Shown in pieces: positions 1 to 8,392 of a DNA stretch of 64,000 nucleotides; the stretch's first letter is position 1, and the number at the start of each line of letters is the position of its first letter. The stretch spans positions 39,835 through 103,834 of the forward strand of contig CAKSUM010000010.1 in the NCBI GenBank assembly GCA_934501535.1, in the 5' to 3' direction. Origin of the DNA: an uncultured Clostridia bacterium. GTDB taxonomy: Bacteria > Bacillota > Clostridia > UBA1381. A model generated the notes under the pieces. The model did not search any database. It had not been told where the DNA came from and saw only the letters and a program-made list of their open reading frames with translations. The position numbers and the translations under genes are program-made.

Positions 1-354
1 TCCGACCCGCGTGCTGAAATATTCAAGAGATTTGTGGGTAAGCTGTCCGAGGAAAAGGGAAGATATGAGGAATATCTGCTTTATACAAAGGTGGCGGAGC
101 TTGCTACCGAGCTTGTTGCGAAAAAGCGGAAAATATACAAGGGAGTAAGCCCGAATATCGACTTTTACAGCGGATTTGCGTATTCGATGCTCGAGCTTCC
201 GGAGGAGCTGTACACCCCGATGTTCGCAACGGCAAGAATAGCCGGCTGGAGCGCACATCGCATAGAAGAGCTTATAAACGCAAACAAGATAATACGTCCG
301 GCCTATATGTCCGTTTCGGAATTAAGAGATTATGTGCCGCTTGACAAAAGATAA
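1..354 (+). CDS. gltA: Citrate synthase, C-terminal part (cut by window edge)
   Basis: The frame is open from base 1, so only the last 117 residues are present. They carry the conserved C-terminal core of citrate synthase: a PNIDFYSG segment that contains the catalytic aspartate and, about 20 residues on, an ARIAGWSAH segment with the substrate-binding arginine. The enzyme condenses acetyl-CoA with oxaloacetate in the cytosol. The stop codon overlaps the ribosome binding site of the next gene, so the two are probably cotranscribed. A 2-methylcitrate synthase cannot be excluded from this fragment. Confidence 0.93.
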   Translation, partial: SDPRAEIFKRFVGKLSEEKGRYEEYLLYTKVAELATELVAKKRKIYKGVSPNIDFYSGFAYSMLELPEELYTPMFATARIAGWSAHRIEELINANKIIRPAYMSVSELRDYVPLDKR

Positions 355-365
355 GGAGAAAAAAG

Positions 366-1226
366 ATGTTAAAAAGAACTTTGATTGCGGCAGCTGCTGT
401 TTTCATGATATTCACTGCCGCTGTGAGCGCGGAATATAACAAGTATAATGAAGAAAGCTATGTAAATGTTTCAAATAAAACGCTCGGTGATGTTGCGGAA
501 GTGTTTCAGGTAACCGCGGACGAATTTAAAGCGGAGTTCGGACTGCCGGAGGATATGCCGGCGGATACCAACGAAGCAGCGGCATATTATCATCTGACCG
601 TGGGCGGCTATGCGAAATATGTCGGCCGCGATGTCGATGAGGTGATAAGCGAAATAAGCAGCATGTCCGGCGGAGCGGCGGTGGATAAGGATATGTCCTT
701 TGCTGATGCGGAAGATAACATTCTGCTCGTAAAATATTTTGAGCCGATGACAATTGAAGAATTGAAAAAGGAATACGGTTTCGGCGATGAAGTGAATGAA
801 AATACACGCTACGGCGAGGTCAGAAATACTATCTACAAGACTATCATTGAAAATCTGAAAACCTTGTCATACTTCAACAGGGATTCAATTCTTGTGATGC
901 TGAACGGCAGATACCTCGATTTTGACGTTGCGCCGATGATTATTAATGACCGGACAATGGTTCCCATGCGCGCGATTTTCCAGGCTTTGGGCGCGGAGGT
1001 TGAATGGAGCGGCGAGTCTAAAACCATTATGGCACGGCACGGTTCGGATTTCATCACTATGCAGGTGGGCAGAAATGAAATGTTTTTAAACGAAGACAAA
1101 ATTGAACTTGATACGCCGTCAACTATAGTTGACGGAAGAACGCTTGTGCCGCTGCGCGCGGTTGCAGAGGCTCTGAATACGCAGGTTTTCTATAATCCAG
1201 ATACCAAAACGGTTGTTATTCACTGA
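366..1226 (+). CDS. Secreted stalk-domain protein (copper amine oxidase N-terminal-like)
   Basis: A 286-residue protein with an N-terminal signal peptide: MLKR, a hydrophobic stretch of about 15 residues, then AVSAE as likely cleavage site. The middle holds two related helical segments (about residues 35-95 and 120-165, each of the form TxxELKxEFGLPED). The C-terminal 110 residues form the copper amine oxidase N-terminal-like (stalk) domain, shown by two repeats of the type INDRTMVPMRA and VDGRTLVPLRA. This domain is common in exported clostridial proteins and probably acts at the cell wall; it does not imply oxidase activity or copper binding. An AAGGAG site lies 8 bp before the ATG. A terminator follows the gene. 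Confidence 0.85.
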   Translation: MLKRTLIAAAAVFMIFTAAVSAEYNKYNEESYVNVSNKTLGDVAEVFQVTADEFKAEFGLPEDMPADTNEAAAYYHLTVGGYAKYVGRDVDEVISEISSMSGGAAVDKDMSFADAEDNILLVKYFEPMTIEELKKEYGFGDEVNENTRYGEVRNTIYKTIIENLKTLSYFNRDSILVMLNGRYLDFDVAPMIINDRTMVPMRAIFQALGAEVEWSGESKTIMARHGSDFITMQVGRNEMFLNEDKIELDTPSTIVDGRTLVPLRAVAEALNTQVFYNPDTKTVVIH

Positions 1227-1272
1227 TTTGTAACATGCCGCGCCGGTCTGTATGACGGCGATACATAAGAAT

Positions 1273-1309
1273 ATCCGTACATGTGAGATGACGCATGTGC
1301 GGATTTTTT
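1273..1309 (+). terminator. Rho-independent terminator after the stalk-domain gene
   Basis: A 12-bp stem with one G-T pair (ATCCGTACATGT against GCATGTGCGGAT) is followed by six T residues. It separates the first two genes from the carbohydrate locus. Confidence 0.8.
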
Positions 1310-1393
1310 GTGTCTTTAAACGCGGAAATACCCCATGTTCTGTGGAGGGAAAGCTTTGTGCGAAAATGTCCAATTTCTCGTTTAATTAATTCA

Positions 1394-1422
1394 TTGAAAT
1401 CCCCGGTGCGTTCTGATATAAT
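1394..1422 (+). promoter_or_regulatory. Predicted sigma-A promoter of the 645-residue protein gene
   Basis: TTGAAA at 1394-1399, exactly 17 bp, then TATAAT at 1417-1422, 30 bp before the start codon. The near-consensus match suggests a strong promoter. An AGCTTTGTGC motif about 40 bp upstream (1352-1361) resembles the site proposed for the second AraC regulator in this window. Confidence 0.75.
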
Positions 1423-1451
1423 TCACATAGCGAAAGCTGAGGAGGGAACGT

Positions 1452-3389
1452 ATGTTTGATATTAAATTTAATTATGTAAACGGCGGTGTTGATATAATCC
1501 GCAATACTGAAGATAAGTATAAAATGAATTGGATTGAGGGCGCGAATACATGGGGCGTTATAAAAAATTCCAAAACCGAATCGGTCACACGCTGCGAAAA
1601 CGGTCTTATTGCCGTATACCGCGCGCCGAATTTTTCGGTCACGGTAAGGCGCAGCCTTGAAAATGATATTTACAGGGAAAGCTATACCTTTGAAAACACG
1701 CAGGGCAGAGAGATATTTATAAGCCGCGGCGGCGCCGGGATTTACACAACCTTCAATGACAGCTATACGGCGGCAAGTGTTTGCATGACCGAAAGATGTC
1801 ATACACATATCTGGTGCGGAGAGAATACCTCGTATATCAATGCCGTGAAAATGGGGCCTTTTCCGTATGGACTGGGGCTGGTGCTGACGAAAGGCAGCCT
1901 TGATACCTACAGTGTGGAGAGAAATATTGCCGAGTCCAGCAATGACCGCGGAGATTTCATTCTGCACCCGTCGGCGTTCAAGCTGAAACGAGGTGAAAAG
2001 ATGTGCATAGAATGGGAAATGTTTTGGTATGATGACGGAAACTTCCGCGGTGCACTGGAAAAATATGATACTGCCGTTCTTATCGGCGCAGAAAATTATA
2101 CCGTGTATTCAGATGAAAAAATCAAATTCAGCGTCAACCGCGAAAATGCGGAAATTTTGCTTGACGGAGAGGCAGTGAAAACAACGGCGGAAAGCGGTAA
2201 AACGGTGGTGGAATATACACCGTCGCGGCTCGGGCATCATGAATTTGAAATACGCTCCGGAAGCGTGCGGACAAAGGCGGAATTTTTTATGCAGATACCG
2301 TTTCGCGAGCTTGCGCGCAAAAGAGCGGAATTTATTACACAAAAACAGCAGTATCACTGTGACGGCAGTGCGCTCGACGGAGCGTATCTGATATATGACA
2401 ATCAGGATAAATGTCTTATTTTTGACGAGCTTTGGGGCGATTACAATGCCTCGCGCGAACGTCTTGTAATGGGAATTTTCATTGCAAAGTATTTGCAGCA
2501 TGACCGTGACACAAAGATGTACGAGAGTCTTATGAAATATTATAAATTCGTAACGCGTGAATTTTATGACGAGGAAACGGGCGAAGTGTATAACGATATA
2601 GGCAAAGACCCGTCGAGAAAGCGGCTTTATAATGCGCCCTGGATGTCGGTGTTCGTGATGGAAATGTACAATCTCACAAAAAATCCCGATTATCTTGAAA
2701 AAATGTACAGGCTGCTCGAGGTTTACTACAGTATCGGCGGAGAAAATTTCTACCCGAACGGACTGTCGTTGTATGAAACGGTGGAGGCGCTGAAAAAAGA
2801 GGGCATGAACGATAAAGCGGAAAGCCTGACGAAAATGTACCGCCGTCATGTTGATAATATTATTAAAACGGGCTTTAATTACCCCGAACATGAGGTCATG
2901 TATGAACAGACAATCGTTTCACCGGCGGTGCTGATGATAGCGCAGATGTATATGATTGACCGTGATGAAAAACTAATTGAGGAATGTAAAAAGCATATAA
3001 AAATACTGGAAAAATTCAACGGTGCACAGCCGAGTCATTATCTCAATGACCTTGCAATACGTCATTGGGACGCCTATTGGTTCGGCAAACGAAAAATGTG
3101 GGGCGATACGTTTCCGCACAGTGCGTCGGTACATACCTCCAACGGATTTTTGCACTATGCGCTGATTTCGGGCGATGAGGAGTATAAAAAGCGTGCGGTT
3201 TGCGGAGCGAGAAACAATCTGTCGGTATATGAGCCGGACGGCAGCGCGCATTGTACGCGCGTTCATCCGCTGACGGTAAACGGACTGCGCGGCGAATTTT
3301 ATGACGAGTTTGCGAATGAGCAGGACGGATTTCTGTATTATATGATAAAATTTTTCGGCGAGCTTGACGGTAAGGAGAAACAGAAGTGA
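1452..3389 (+). CDS. Putative six-hairpin glycosidase-like protein, family not recognised
   Basis: A 645-residue protein without signal peptide or membrane segment, so probably cytoplasmic. Residues 1 to about 290 look like beta-sandwich material. From about 320 onward the sequence is helical with repeated aromatic and acidic motifs (DELWGDYNASRERL, NAPWMSVFVMEMY, HWDAYWFGKRKMWGDTFPH), the look of an (alpha/alpha)6 barrel found in many glycosidases and some polysaccharide lyases. I cannot name a family or a catalytic residue. The stop overlaps the start of the MATE exporter by 4 bp, so the two are translationally coupled. A GGAGGG site precedes the ATG. The fold is an inference from pattern; a carbohydrate role is supported by the nearby GH2 gene. 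Confidence 0.55.
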   Translation: MFDIKFNYVNGGVDIIRNTEDKYKMNWIEGANTWGVIKNSKTESVTRCENGLIAVYRAPNFSVTVRRSLENDIYRESYTFENTQGREIFISRGGAGIYTTFNDSYTAASVCMTERCHTHIWCGENTSYINAVKMGPFPYGLGLVLTKGSLDTYSVERNIAESSNDRGDFILHPSAFKLKRGEKMCIEWEMFWYDDGNFRGALEKYDTAVLIGAENYTVYSDEKIKFSVNRENAEILLDGEAVKTTAESGKTVVEYTPSRLGHHEFEIRSGSVRTKAEFFMQIPFRELARKRAEFITQKQQYHCDGSALDGAYLIYDNQDKCLIFDELWGDYNASRERLVMGIFIAKYLQHDRDTKMYESLMKYYKFVTREFYDEETGEVYNDIGKDPSRKRLYNAPWMSVFVMEMYNLTKNPDYLEKMYRLLEVYYSIGGENFYPNGLSLYETVEALKKEGMNDKAESLTKMYRRHVDNIIKTGFNYPEHEVMYEQTIVSPAVLMIAQMYMIDRDEKLIEECKKHIKILEKFNGAQPSHYLNDLAIRHWDAYWFGKRKMWGDTFPHSASVHTSNGFLHYALISGDEEYKKRAVCGARNNLSVYEPDGSAHCTRVHPLTVNGLRGEFYDEFANEQDGFLYYMIKFFGELDGKEKQK

Positions 3390-4798
3390 AAGTGAAGGCA
3401 GAACGGAAACAGCCCGACATGACATCAGGGCCGATACTAAAAAATATCATTGCATTTGCACTGCCGCTTATGCTGACAAATTTGCTGCAGGTTTTGTATT
3501 CGGTATCGGATACGGTTATAGTGAGTCTCTCCGGCGAGCCGGACGCTGTCGGTGCAATCGGAACCACAACCGCTATGATAAATCTGATTATAAACATATT
3601 TATCGGCTGCAGCGTAGGCGCAAAGGTAACGATGGCGCGGAATATCGGTGCGGAAAACAAAACGGAAGCGGAAAACACCCTGCATACAGCTATGCTGATA
3701 AGCGTGATTTTCGGTATAATCTGTGCCGCTGTCGGAATTGCGGCGGCGGAACCGATGCTTGCTGCTATGGGCAATGACGGAAAACTGCTGCGGCTTGCCG
3801 TGATATATACTAAAATATATTTTCTCGGAGTGCCGTTTATATCGGTGACGAATTTTGCGGCGGCGATTATTCATGCCGGCGGCGATACCAAAACGCCTCT
3901 GTATATTATGACGTTTTCCGGGCTTTTGAATGTCGGACTGAATTTGTTTTTTGTCCTTGCATGCAGTATGTCGGTTGACGGCATGGCTATTGCAACCGCT
4001 TTGTCCAATGCCGTTTCGGCGATACTTTTAACGGGACATCTTGCGAGGGGTAGAAACGGTTTCGGGCTGAAAATAAAGAAACTGAAAGTAGAAAAAAAGG
4101 CTCTTTTAAATATTCTGCATATAGGGGTTCCGGCAGGAATACAAAGCGCGCTGTTTTCGCTGTCGCATATGGTTATACAGTCATCGATTGTAGCGGTGAA
4201 TAATGCGGCAGTACCGCCGGGAAGTGAGTTTCAGCCGGTTGTGAAGGGGAGCGCGGCGACAGCGAGTATCGAAAGCTTCGGAGTTACGGGTGTAAATTCG
4301 ATTGCACAGGCTGCGATTTCATTCACGGGACAGAATATGGGCAGAAAAAATTATGAGCGCATAGAAAAAATCCGCAGCTGCTGTTATGCAAGCGTGTTTG
4401 TCTTTGCGGCAGTATTTGCGGTATTTATGCTTACGCTGAAAAATCCGATGCTCAGTCTTTACGGCGTAACATCGGGAGCGCCGGGCAGTCTTATGCAAAT
4501 CGCATATGATACCGCGGTGACAAGAATGTACTGCATGTTCATTCCGTACTTTCTGCTCGGATTTATGGAGGTCGGCTCGGGAGTTATGCAGGGAATGGGA
4601 CGTTCCTTTACGTCAACGGCGGTATCGCTTACCGGCTCGGTTGCTTTTCGGATATTGTGGATTATGACAGTGTTCCGCGCTTTTCCGACGTCGGCAGCGA
4701 TATTCATATCCTATCCTGTTTCATGGGTTATTACCGCTGCCGCGCATTATATATGCACAAGGACCGTTTTGAAAAAATTAAAGGCTGAAAAGGGCTGA
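3386..4798 (+). CDS. MATE family multidrug/metabolite exporter
   Basis: A 470-residue polytopic membrane protein with about 12 hydrophobic segments, the usual MATE length and layout. The N-terminal region ILKNIIAFALPLMLTNLLQ and the SVSDTVIV segment with the inner aspartate are typical of the family, which exports small molecules using a sodium or proton gradient. The start overlaps the upstream gene by 4 bp, so it could export a product or by-product linked to that enzyme, but the substrate is unknown. It ends 9 bp before the stop of the convergent AraC gene, and I see no clear terminator between them. Confidence 0.9.
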   Translation: MKVKAERKQPDMTSGPILKNIIAFALPLMLTNLLQVLYSVSDTVIVSLSGEPDAVGAIGTTTAMINLIINIFIGCSVGAKVTMARNIGAENKTEAENTLHTAMLISVIFGIICAAVGIAAAEPMLAAMGNDGKLLRLAVIYTKIYFLGVPFISVTNFAAAIIHAGGDTKTPLYIMTFSGLLNVGLNLFFVLACSMSVDGMAIATALSNAVSAILLTGHLARGRNGFGLKIKKLKVEKKALLNILHIGVPAGIQSALFSLSHMVIQSSIVAVNNAAVPPGSEFQPVVKGSAATASIESFGVTGVNSIAQAAISFTGQNMGRKNYERIEKIRSCCYASVFVFAAVFAVFMLTLKNPMLSLYGVTSGAPGSLMQIAYDTAVTRMYCMFIPYFLLGFMEVGSGVMQGMGRSFTSTAVSLTGSVAFRILWIMTVFRAFPTSAAIFISYPVSWVITAAAHYICTRTVLKKLKAEKG

Positions 4799-4807
4799 CA
4801 AAACCTT

Positions 4808-5650
4808 TTACGGTTCATTTTTATCCGGTGATACAAGAAAAAGCTTATTCCACTGTTTTCGGTATTTGGAGGGAGATTGACCGATTTTGCGTGAAAATAC
4901 CCCGGAAAAATAGTGTTCGTCGCAAAATCCCAGGCGGTAAGATATTTCCTTGATGGAAAAGTTTGTACTTCTCAGCATTGATTCTGCCTTTTCAAGTTTT
5001 GCATTAAGGTAATAATCATACGGCGTACAACCGTAACTCTTCTTAAAAATGCGGATTGCCTGCGCCGGACTTTTGTAAACCTGATTGGCAAGCTCATTGA
5101 TAACAAGCGGTTCGTATATATGCATATCTATATGGTTTTTCATTTGCAGTGCTTCCGGGGAAACGTTCGTCTGATCATTATTATGGTTATGCAGAAATTG
5201 CATAAGCTCATGAAAAATCAGGGCGGTTTTATCGGTAATCTCTGACGGGGGAATATCCCTTCGTGCCAGCTCGCGGTGCATTCTGCGGATAAACGGTTCG
5301 GTGTTGCAGTGAAAAACGGTATTTTTGCGCACCTTATACATTTCGGCAAGCGATGAAACCATGTCACCGGAGGCGGTCAGCCATATTTTTGTCCACGGGT
5401 CATTTTTTGAAGAATAATATTCATGGTCATCACCCGCATACAGAACATATGTGTCCCCGGCATGAGGGTGAAAAATGTTATTGTTGCTTTTTACGGTTCC
5501 GGTACCCGAAATAATATATTCAATGCTGGAAACCGTTGACTGAGGACGGCGCACAAAGAAATTTCCGTCACAGTATGATATGCCTGCGAGGTCGATATAA
5601 AAGGGCAGGCTGCGGTCAAATACAATTAAATCAACGTAATCTTCTTTCAT
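4808..5650 (-). CDS. AraC family transcriptional regulator (next to GH2 gene)
   Basis: A 280-residue regulator. The N-terminal part (about 1-140) is a cupin-like sensor domain with the motif HPHAGDTYVLYAGD. The C-terminal part (about 175-275) is the double helix-turn-helix AraC domain, with the family signature ISYRLGFCDEHYFSGVFSRKIGQSPSKYR. It is divergent from the GH2 glycosidase gene, and the shared 124-bp gap holds two copies of a 14-bp direct repeat, its likely binding site. It probably senses a sugar and activates the glycosidase; the ligand is unknown. The start follows a GGAGCG ribosome binding site. Confidence 0.9.
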   Translation of the reverse strand: MKEDYVDLIVFDRSLPFYIDLAGISYCDGNFFVRRPQSTVSSIEYIISGTGTVKSNNNIFHPHAGDTYVLYAGDDHEYYSSKNDPWTKIWLTASGDMVSSLAEMYKVRKNTVFHCNTEPFIRRMHRELARRDIPPSEITDKTALIFHELMQFLHNHNNDQTNVSPEALQMKNHIDMHIYEPLVINELANQVYKSPAQAIRIFKKSYGCTPYDYYLNAKLEKAESMLRSTNFSIKEISYRLGFCDEHYFSGVFSRKIGQSPSKYRKQWNKLFLVSPDKNEP

Positions 5651-5661
5651 GGGCGCTCCTC

Positions 5662-5696
5662 ACTTATTCTGCTTTGTTTTAAACTTATTCTGCTTT
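5662..5696. promoter_or_regulatory. Direct-repeat operator, probable AraC binding site
   Basis: Two perfect copies of ACTTATTCTGCTTT, at 5662-5675 and 5683-5696, start exactly 21 bp apart, two helical turns. The pair lies just upstream of the GH2 promoter -35 box (5712) and directly before the AraC start codon, fitting both activation of the glycosidase gene and autoregulation. Confidence 0.7.
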
Positions 5697-5711
5697 TTTT
5701 AATAAATAGTC

Positions 5712-5740
5712 TTGATTTATCTACATTATAACATTATAAT
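5712..5740 (+). promoter_or_regulatory. Predicted promoter of the GH2 gene
   Basis: TTGATT (5712-5717), 17 bp, TATAAT (5735-5740). The AraC direct repeats end 15 bp upstream of the -35 box, as expected for an activated promoter. Confidence 0.7.
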
Positions 5741-5774
5741 ATAAATAAATCAATAGAAAAGAGAGGATTTATTT

Positions 5775-7490
5775 ATGAACATACCAAGACCGGAACACCC
5801 CCAGCCGCAGTTCGAGCGTGAAGCGTGGGAAAATCTTAACGGAATATGGGAATTTGAAATCGATAAAAGTGCGAGCGGAGCCGACCGTAAGTTTTATGAG
5901 CGTGAAAAACTGAATGACACAATAACGGTGCCGTTTTGTCCGGAAAGCAAACTTTCGGGTATCTGCGATGTGGATTTTTTAAATTCCGTATGGTACAAGC
6001 GCAATATCGAAATTAAAAATAAAGATAAAAGAATAATTCTGCATATAGGTGCATGCGATTATTTCACAACGGTTTACATAAACGGCAAGACCGTAGGAAC
6101 ACACAAGGGCGGATATACGCCGATTGTTTTTGATATAACCGATTTTGTTGAAATCGGAGATAATACACTCGTCGTGCATGCGCTTGATGATGTGCGCAGC
6201 GGAAAACAGCCGCGCGGAAAACAGGCTTCATTTTATTATTCCTTGGGTTGCGACTATACCAGGACAACCGGAATATGGCAGACAGTATGGCTCGAATACG
6301 TTCCGGAAAATCACATTAAATCGGTAAAATACTATCCGGACGCAGAAAACGGCACAATTCACATCACCGCAAAGGTGTCGGGCAACGGTACATTTACTGC
6401 GGCGGCATATTATGACGGCAAAAATGTCGGAAGTGTTTCGAGCAAAAATCACGGCGGACTTGCCGATGTAACGATTGAGCTTTCGGAAAAGCACCTTTGG
6501 GAAGTCGGAAACGGCAGACTCTACGATTTGGAGCTGACTTTCGGCGACGATAAGGTTAAGAGCTACTTCGGTCTGCGCGATTGCTACCTTGACGGATACA
6601 AATTTTTGATAAACGGAAAGAGCGTGTTCCAGCGCACCGTGCTTGACCAGGGATTTTATCCGGACGGAATTTACACCGCGCCGACGGAAGAAGATATGAT
6701 AAAGGATATACAGCTGTCGCTTGACGCAGGATTTAACGGCGCAAGACTGCACGAAAAGGTTTTTGAACCGAGATTTTTGTATCACTGCGACAAGATGGGC
6801 TATCTTGCATGGGGCGAGTATGCAAACTGGGGACTCGACCACACTGTGTATGAAACGATGCCGACCATACTGCGCGAGTGGGAAGAAGCGGTTGAACGCG
6901 ACTTCAATCACCCGGCAATCATAGGCTGGTGTCCATTCAACGAAACATGGGATGTTAACGGCAGAAAACAGAATGACGAAACGATAGAAATGGTTTACCG
7001 CACCACAAAGGCATTGGATCCGACAAGACCGTGCATCGATACAAGCGGTGCATATCATGTTGTGACGGATATATATGATTTTCATGACTATGAACAAAAT
7101 GCGGCAGATTTTAAAGAAAGATTTGACAAGCTCATGACGGAAAATATCCTTGAGGACTGGCTTATGAAAGCAGGACAGAAAAAAGACCGCGTGCAGTATA
7201 ACGGAGAGCCGGTATTTGCCAGCGAATACGGCGGAATTAAATGGGACGAAACCGACGAAGAATCATGGGGCTACGGTGAAGCGCCCAAGACCAAAGAGGA
7301 ATTTATTGAGCGTTACAAGGGTCTGACCGAGGCACTTTTGAAGAACAACCGGATTTTCGGTTTCTGCTACACGCAGCTTTACGATGTGGAGCAGGAACGC
7401 AACGGCTTGTATACGTATTCTCGCAAGCCTAAATTCGACATGGAAATATTCCGCAGAATAAATTCTCAGAAAGCTGCAATAGAGGAATAA
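5775..7490 (+). CDS. Glycoside hydrolase family 2 enzyme (beta-galactosidase/glucuronidase type)
   Basis: A 571-residue GH2 enzyme with the sugar-binding jelly roll (about 12-175), the immunoglobulin-like domain (about 180-265) and the TIM barrel (about 270-560). The acid/base residue is E390 in GWCPFNETW; the nucleophile is E484 in FASEYGG. It has no signal peptide, so it acts on imported oligosaccharides or glycosides. It is short for the family (no C-terminal accessory domains). The exact sugar (galactose, glucuronate or another) cannot be told. The AGAGAGG site 8 bp before the ATG sets the start. The divergent AraC gene is its likely regulator. It abuts the convergent yitT-like gene with no gap. 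Confidence 0.92.
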   Translation: MNIPRPEHPQPQFEREAWENLNGIWEFEIDKSASGADRKFYEREKLNDTITVPFCPESKLSGICDVDFLNSVWYKRNIEIKNKDKRIILHIGACDYFTTVYINGKTVGTHKGGYTPIVFDITDFVEIGDNTLVVHALDDVRSGKQPRGKQASFYYSLGCDYTRTTGIWQTVWLEYVPENHIKSVKYYPDAENGTIHITAKVSGNGTFTAAAYYDGKNVGSVSSKNHGGLADVTIELSEKHLWEVGNGRLYDLELTFGDDKVKSYFGLRDCYLDGYKFLINGKSVFQRTVLDQGFYPDGIYTAPTEEDMIKDIQLSLDAGFNGARLHEKVFEPRFLYHCDKMGYLAWGEYANWGLDHTVYETMPTILREWEEAVERDFNHPAIIGWCPFNETWDVNGRKQNDETIEMVYRTTKALDPTRPCIDTSGAYHVVTDIYDFHDYEQNAADFKERFDKLMTENILEDWLMKAGQKKDRVQYNGEPVFASEYGGIKWDETDEESWGYGEAPKTKEEFIERYKGLTEALLKNNRIFGFCYTQLYDVEQERNGLYTYSRKPKFDMEIFRRINSQKAAIEE

Positions 7491-8327
7491 TTATTTGTAA
7501 ACGTAAAAGCCCGAACCGAATATTTTTTCGGATTTGGTAAAAATGATGAAAGCGTCCTTGTCGGCGCTTTTTATCATTTTATGGAAATCGCTCATCTGCC
7601 TGTTTTTGAGTGCACAGATAAGCAGATTTTTTCTTGCGCCGGAATATGCGCCGCGTGCGTTTAAAACCGTGACTCCGCGGCGGCTGTTTTCAAGAATGAG
7701 CTTTGAAATACGCTCGCCCTTATCGGTTATAACAAAAGCCAGCTTTGACGCGTTAAGTCTGTCAATCATGAAGTTAATGATGACGGAGGAAACGATAAGC
7801 CCGAACAGACCGTAAAGCGCAAGTTCAATGTTTCTGAACACGAAAAGAGAAATGAGAATTATTATTCCGTCGATTGCAAGCAGCAGCGTGCCGATGGGGA
7901 AATAAGGACAGCGGGATTGAATGAGTCTGCCGATAATGTCGGTTCCGCCGGTGTTTGAGCCGGAGGCAAGCACTGTTGCTGCGCCTGCTCCGAACAGACA
8001 GCTGCCGAAAAATGAAGCCAGAAAAAGGTCGCTTGTCACCGGCGGCAATGTTGAAAGAAATTGTACGAGCACCGACAGGACGGCTACGGATATGACGGAA
8101 TTTATAACAAAACGTTTTCCGAGCCGTCTGTAGCTTATCCCGAGAAGAATTACATTCAGTATGAGGTATACGGCTCCGGGAGGTATGCCTATGCGGTAGA
8201 GGATTGTTGCAATTCCCGAAACTCCGCCTGTTACAATTTCATTCGGCAGGTAAAAAAGCCCCGTTGCAGCAGCCGTGAGCGCGATGCCTGCAATAATTAT
8301 CAGCTGCGATTTGAAAAAATTCTTCAC
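7491..8327 (-). CDS. YitT family membrane protein (DUF161 + DUF2179)
   Basis: A 278-residue integral membrane protein. About five hydrophobic segments fill residues 1-190, including the family motif NTGGTDIIGRL, and a soluble C-terminal DUF2179 domain (about 200-278) contains the segment RRGVTVLNARGAYSG. The family is widespread in Firmicutes and its role is not settled. I place the start at a GTG eight bases after a GGAGG site (VKNFFKSQL); an ATG further upstream has no ribosome binding site. It lies downstream of the SCP2-H1 gene on the same strand, but a terminator stands between them. Confidence 0.88.
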   Translation of the reverse strand: MKNFFKSQLIIIAGIALTAAATGLFYLPNEIVTGGVSGIATILYRIGIPPGAVYLILNVILLGISYRRLGKRFVINSVISVAVLSVLVQFLSTLPPVTSDLFLASFFGSCLFGAGAATVLASGSNTGGTDIIGRLIQSRCPYFPIGTLLLAIDGIIILISLFVFRNIELALYGLFGLIVSSVIINFMIDRLNASKLAFVITDKGERISKLILENSRRGVTVLNARGAYSGARKNLLICALKNRQMSDFHKMIKSADKDAFIIFTKSEKIFGSGFYVYK

Positions 8328-8345
8328 GTTTATACCTCCGTAAAC

Positions 8346-8379
8346 AAAAAGGACACGCAAAAAATCTTGCGTGCCCTTT
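8346..8379 (-). terminator. Terminator after the SCP2-H1 gene
   Basis: A 13-bp stem with one mismatch (AAAGGGCACGCAA against TTGCGTGTCCTTT) is followed on the minus strand by TTTTT. It could also work in the plus direction, where a T-rich run follows as well. Confidence 0.8.
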
Positions 8380-8392
8380 ACTTTTTGATTTA

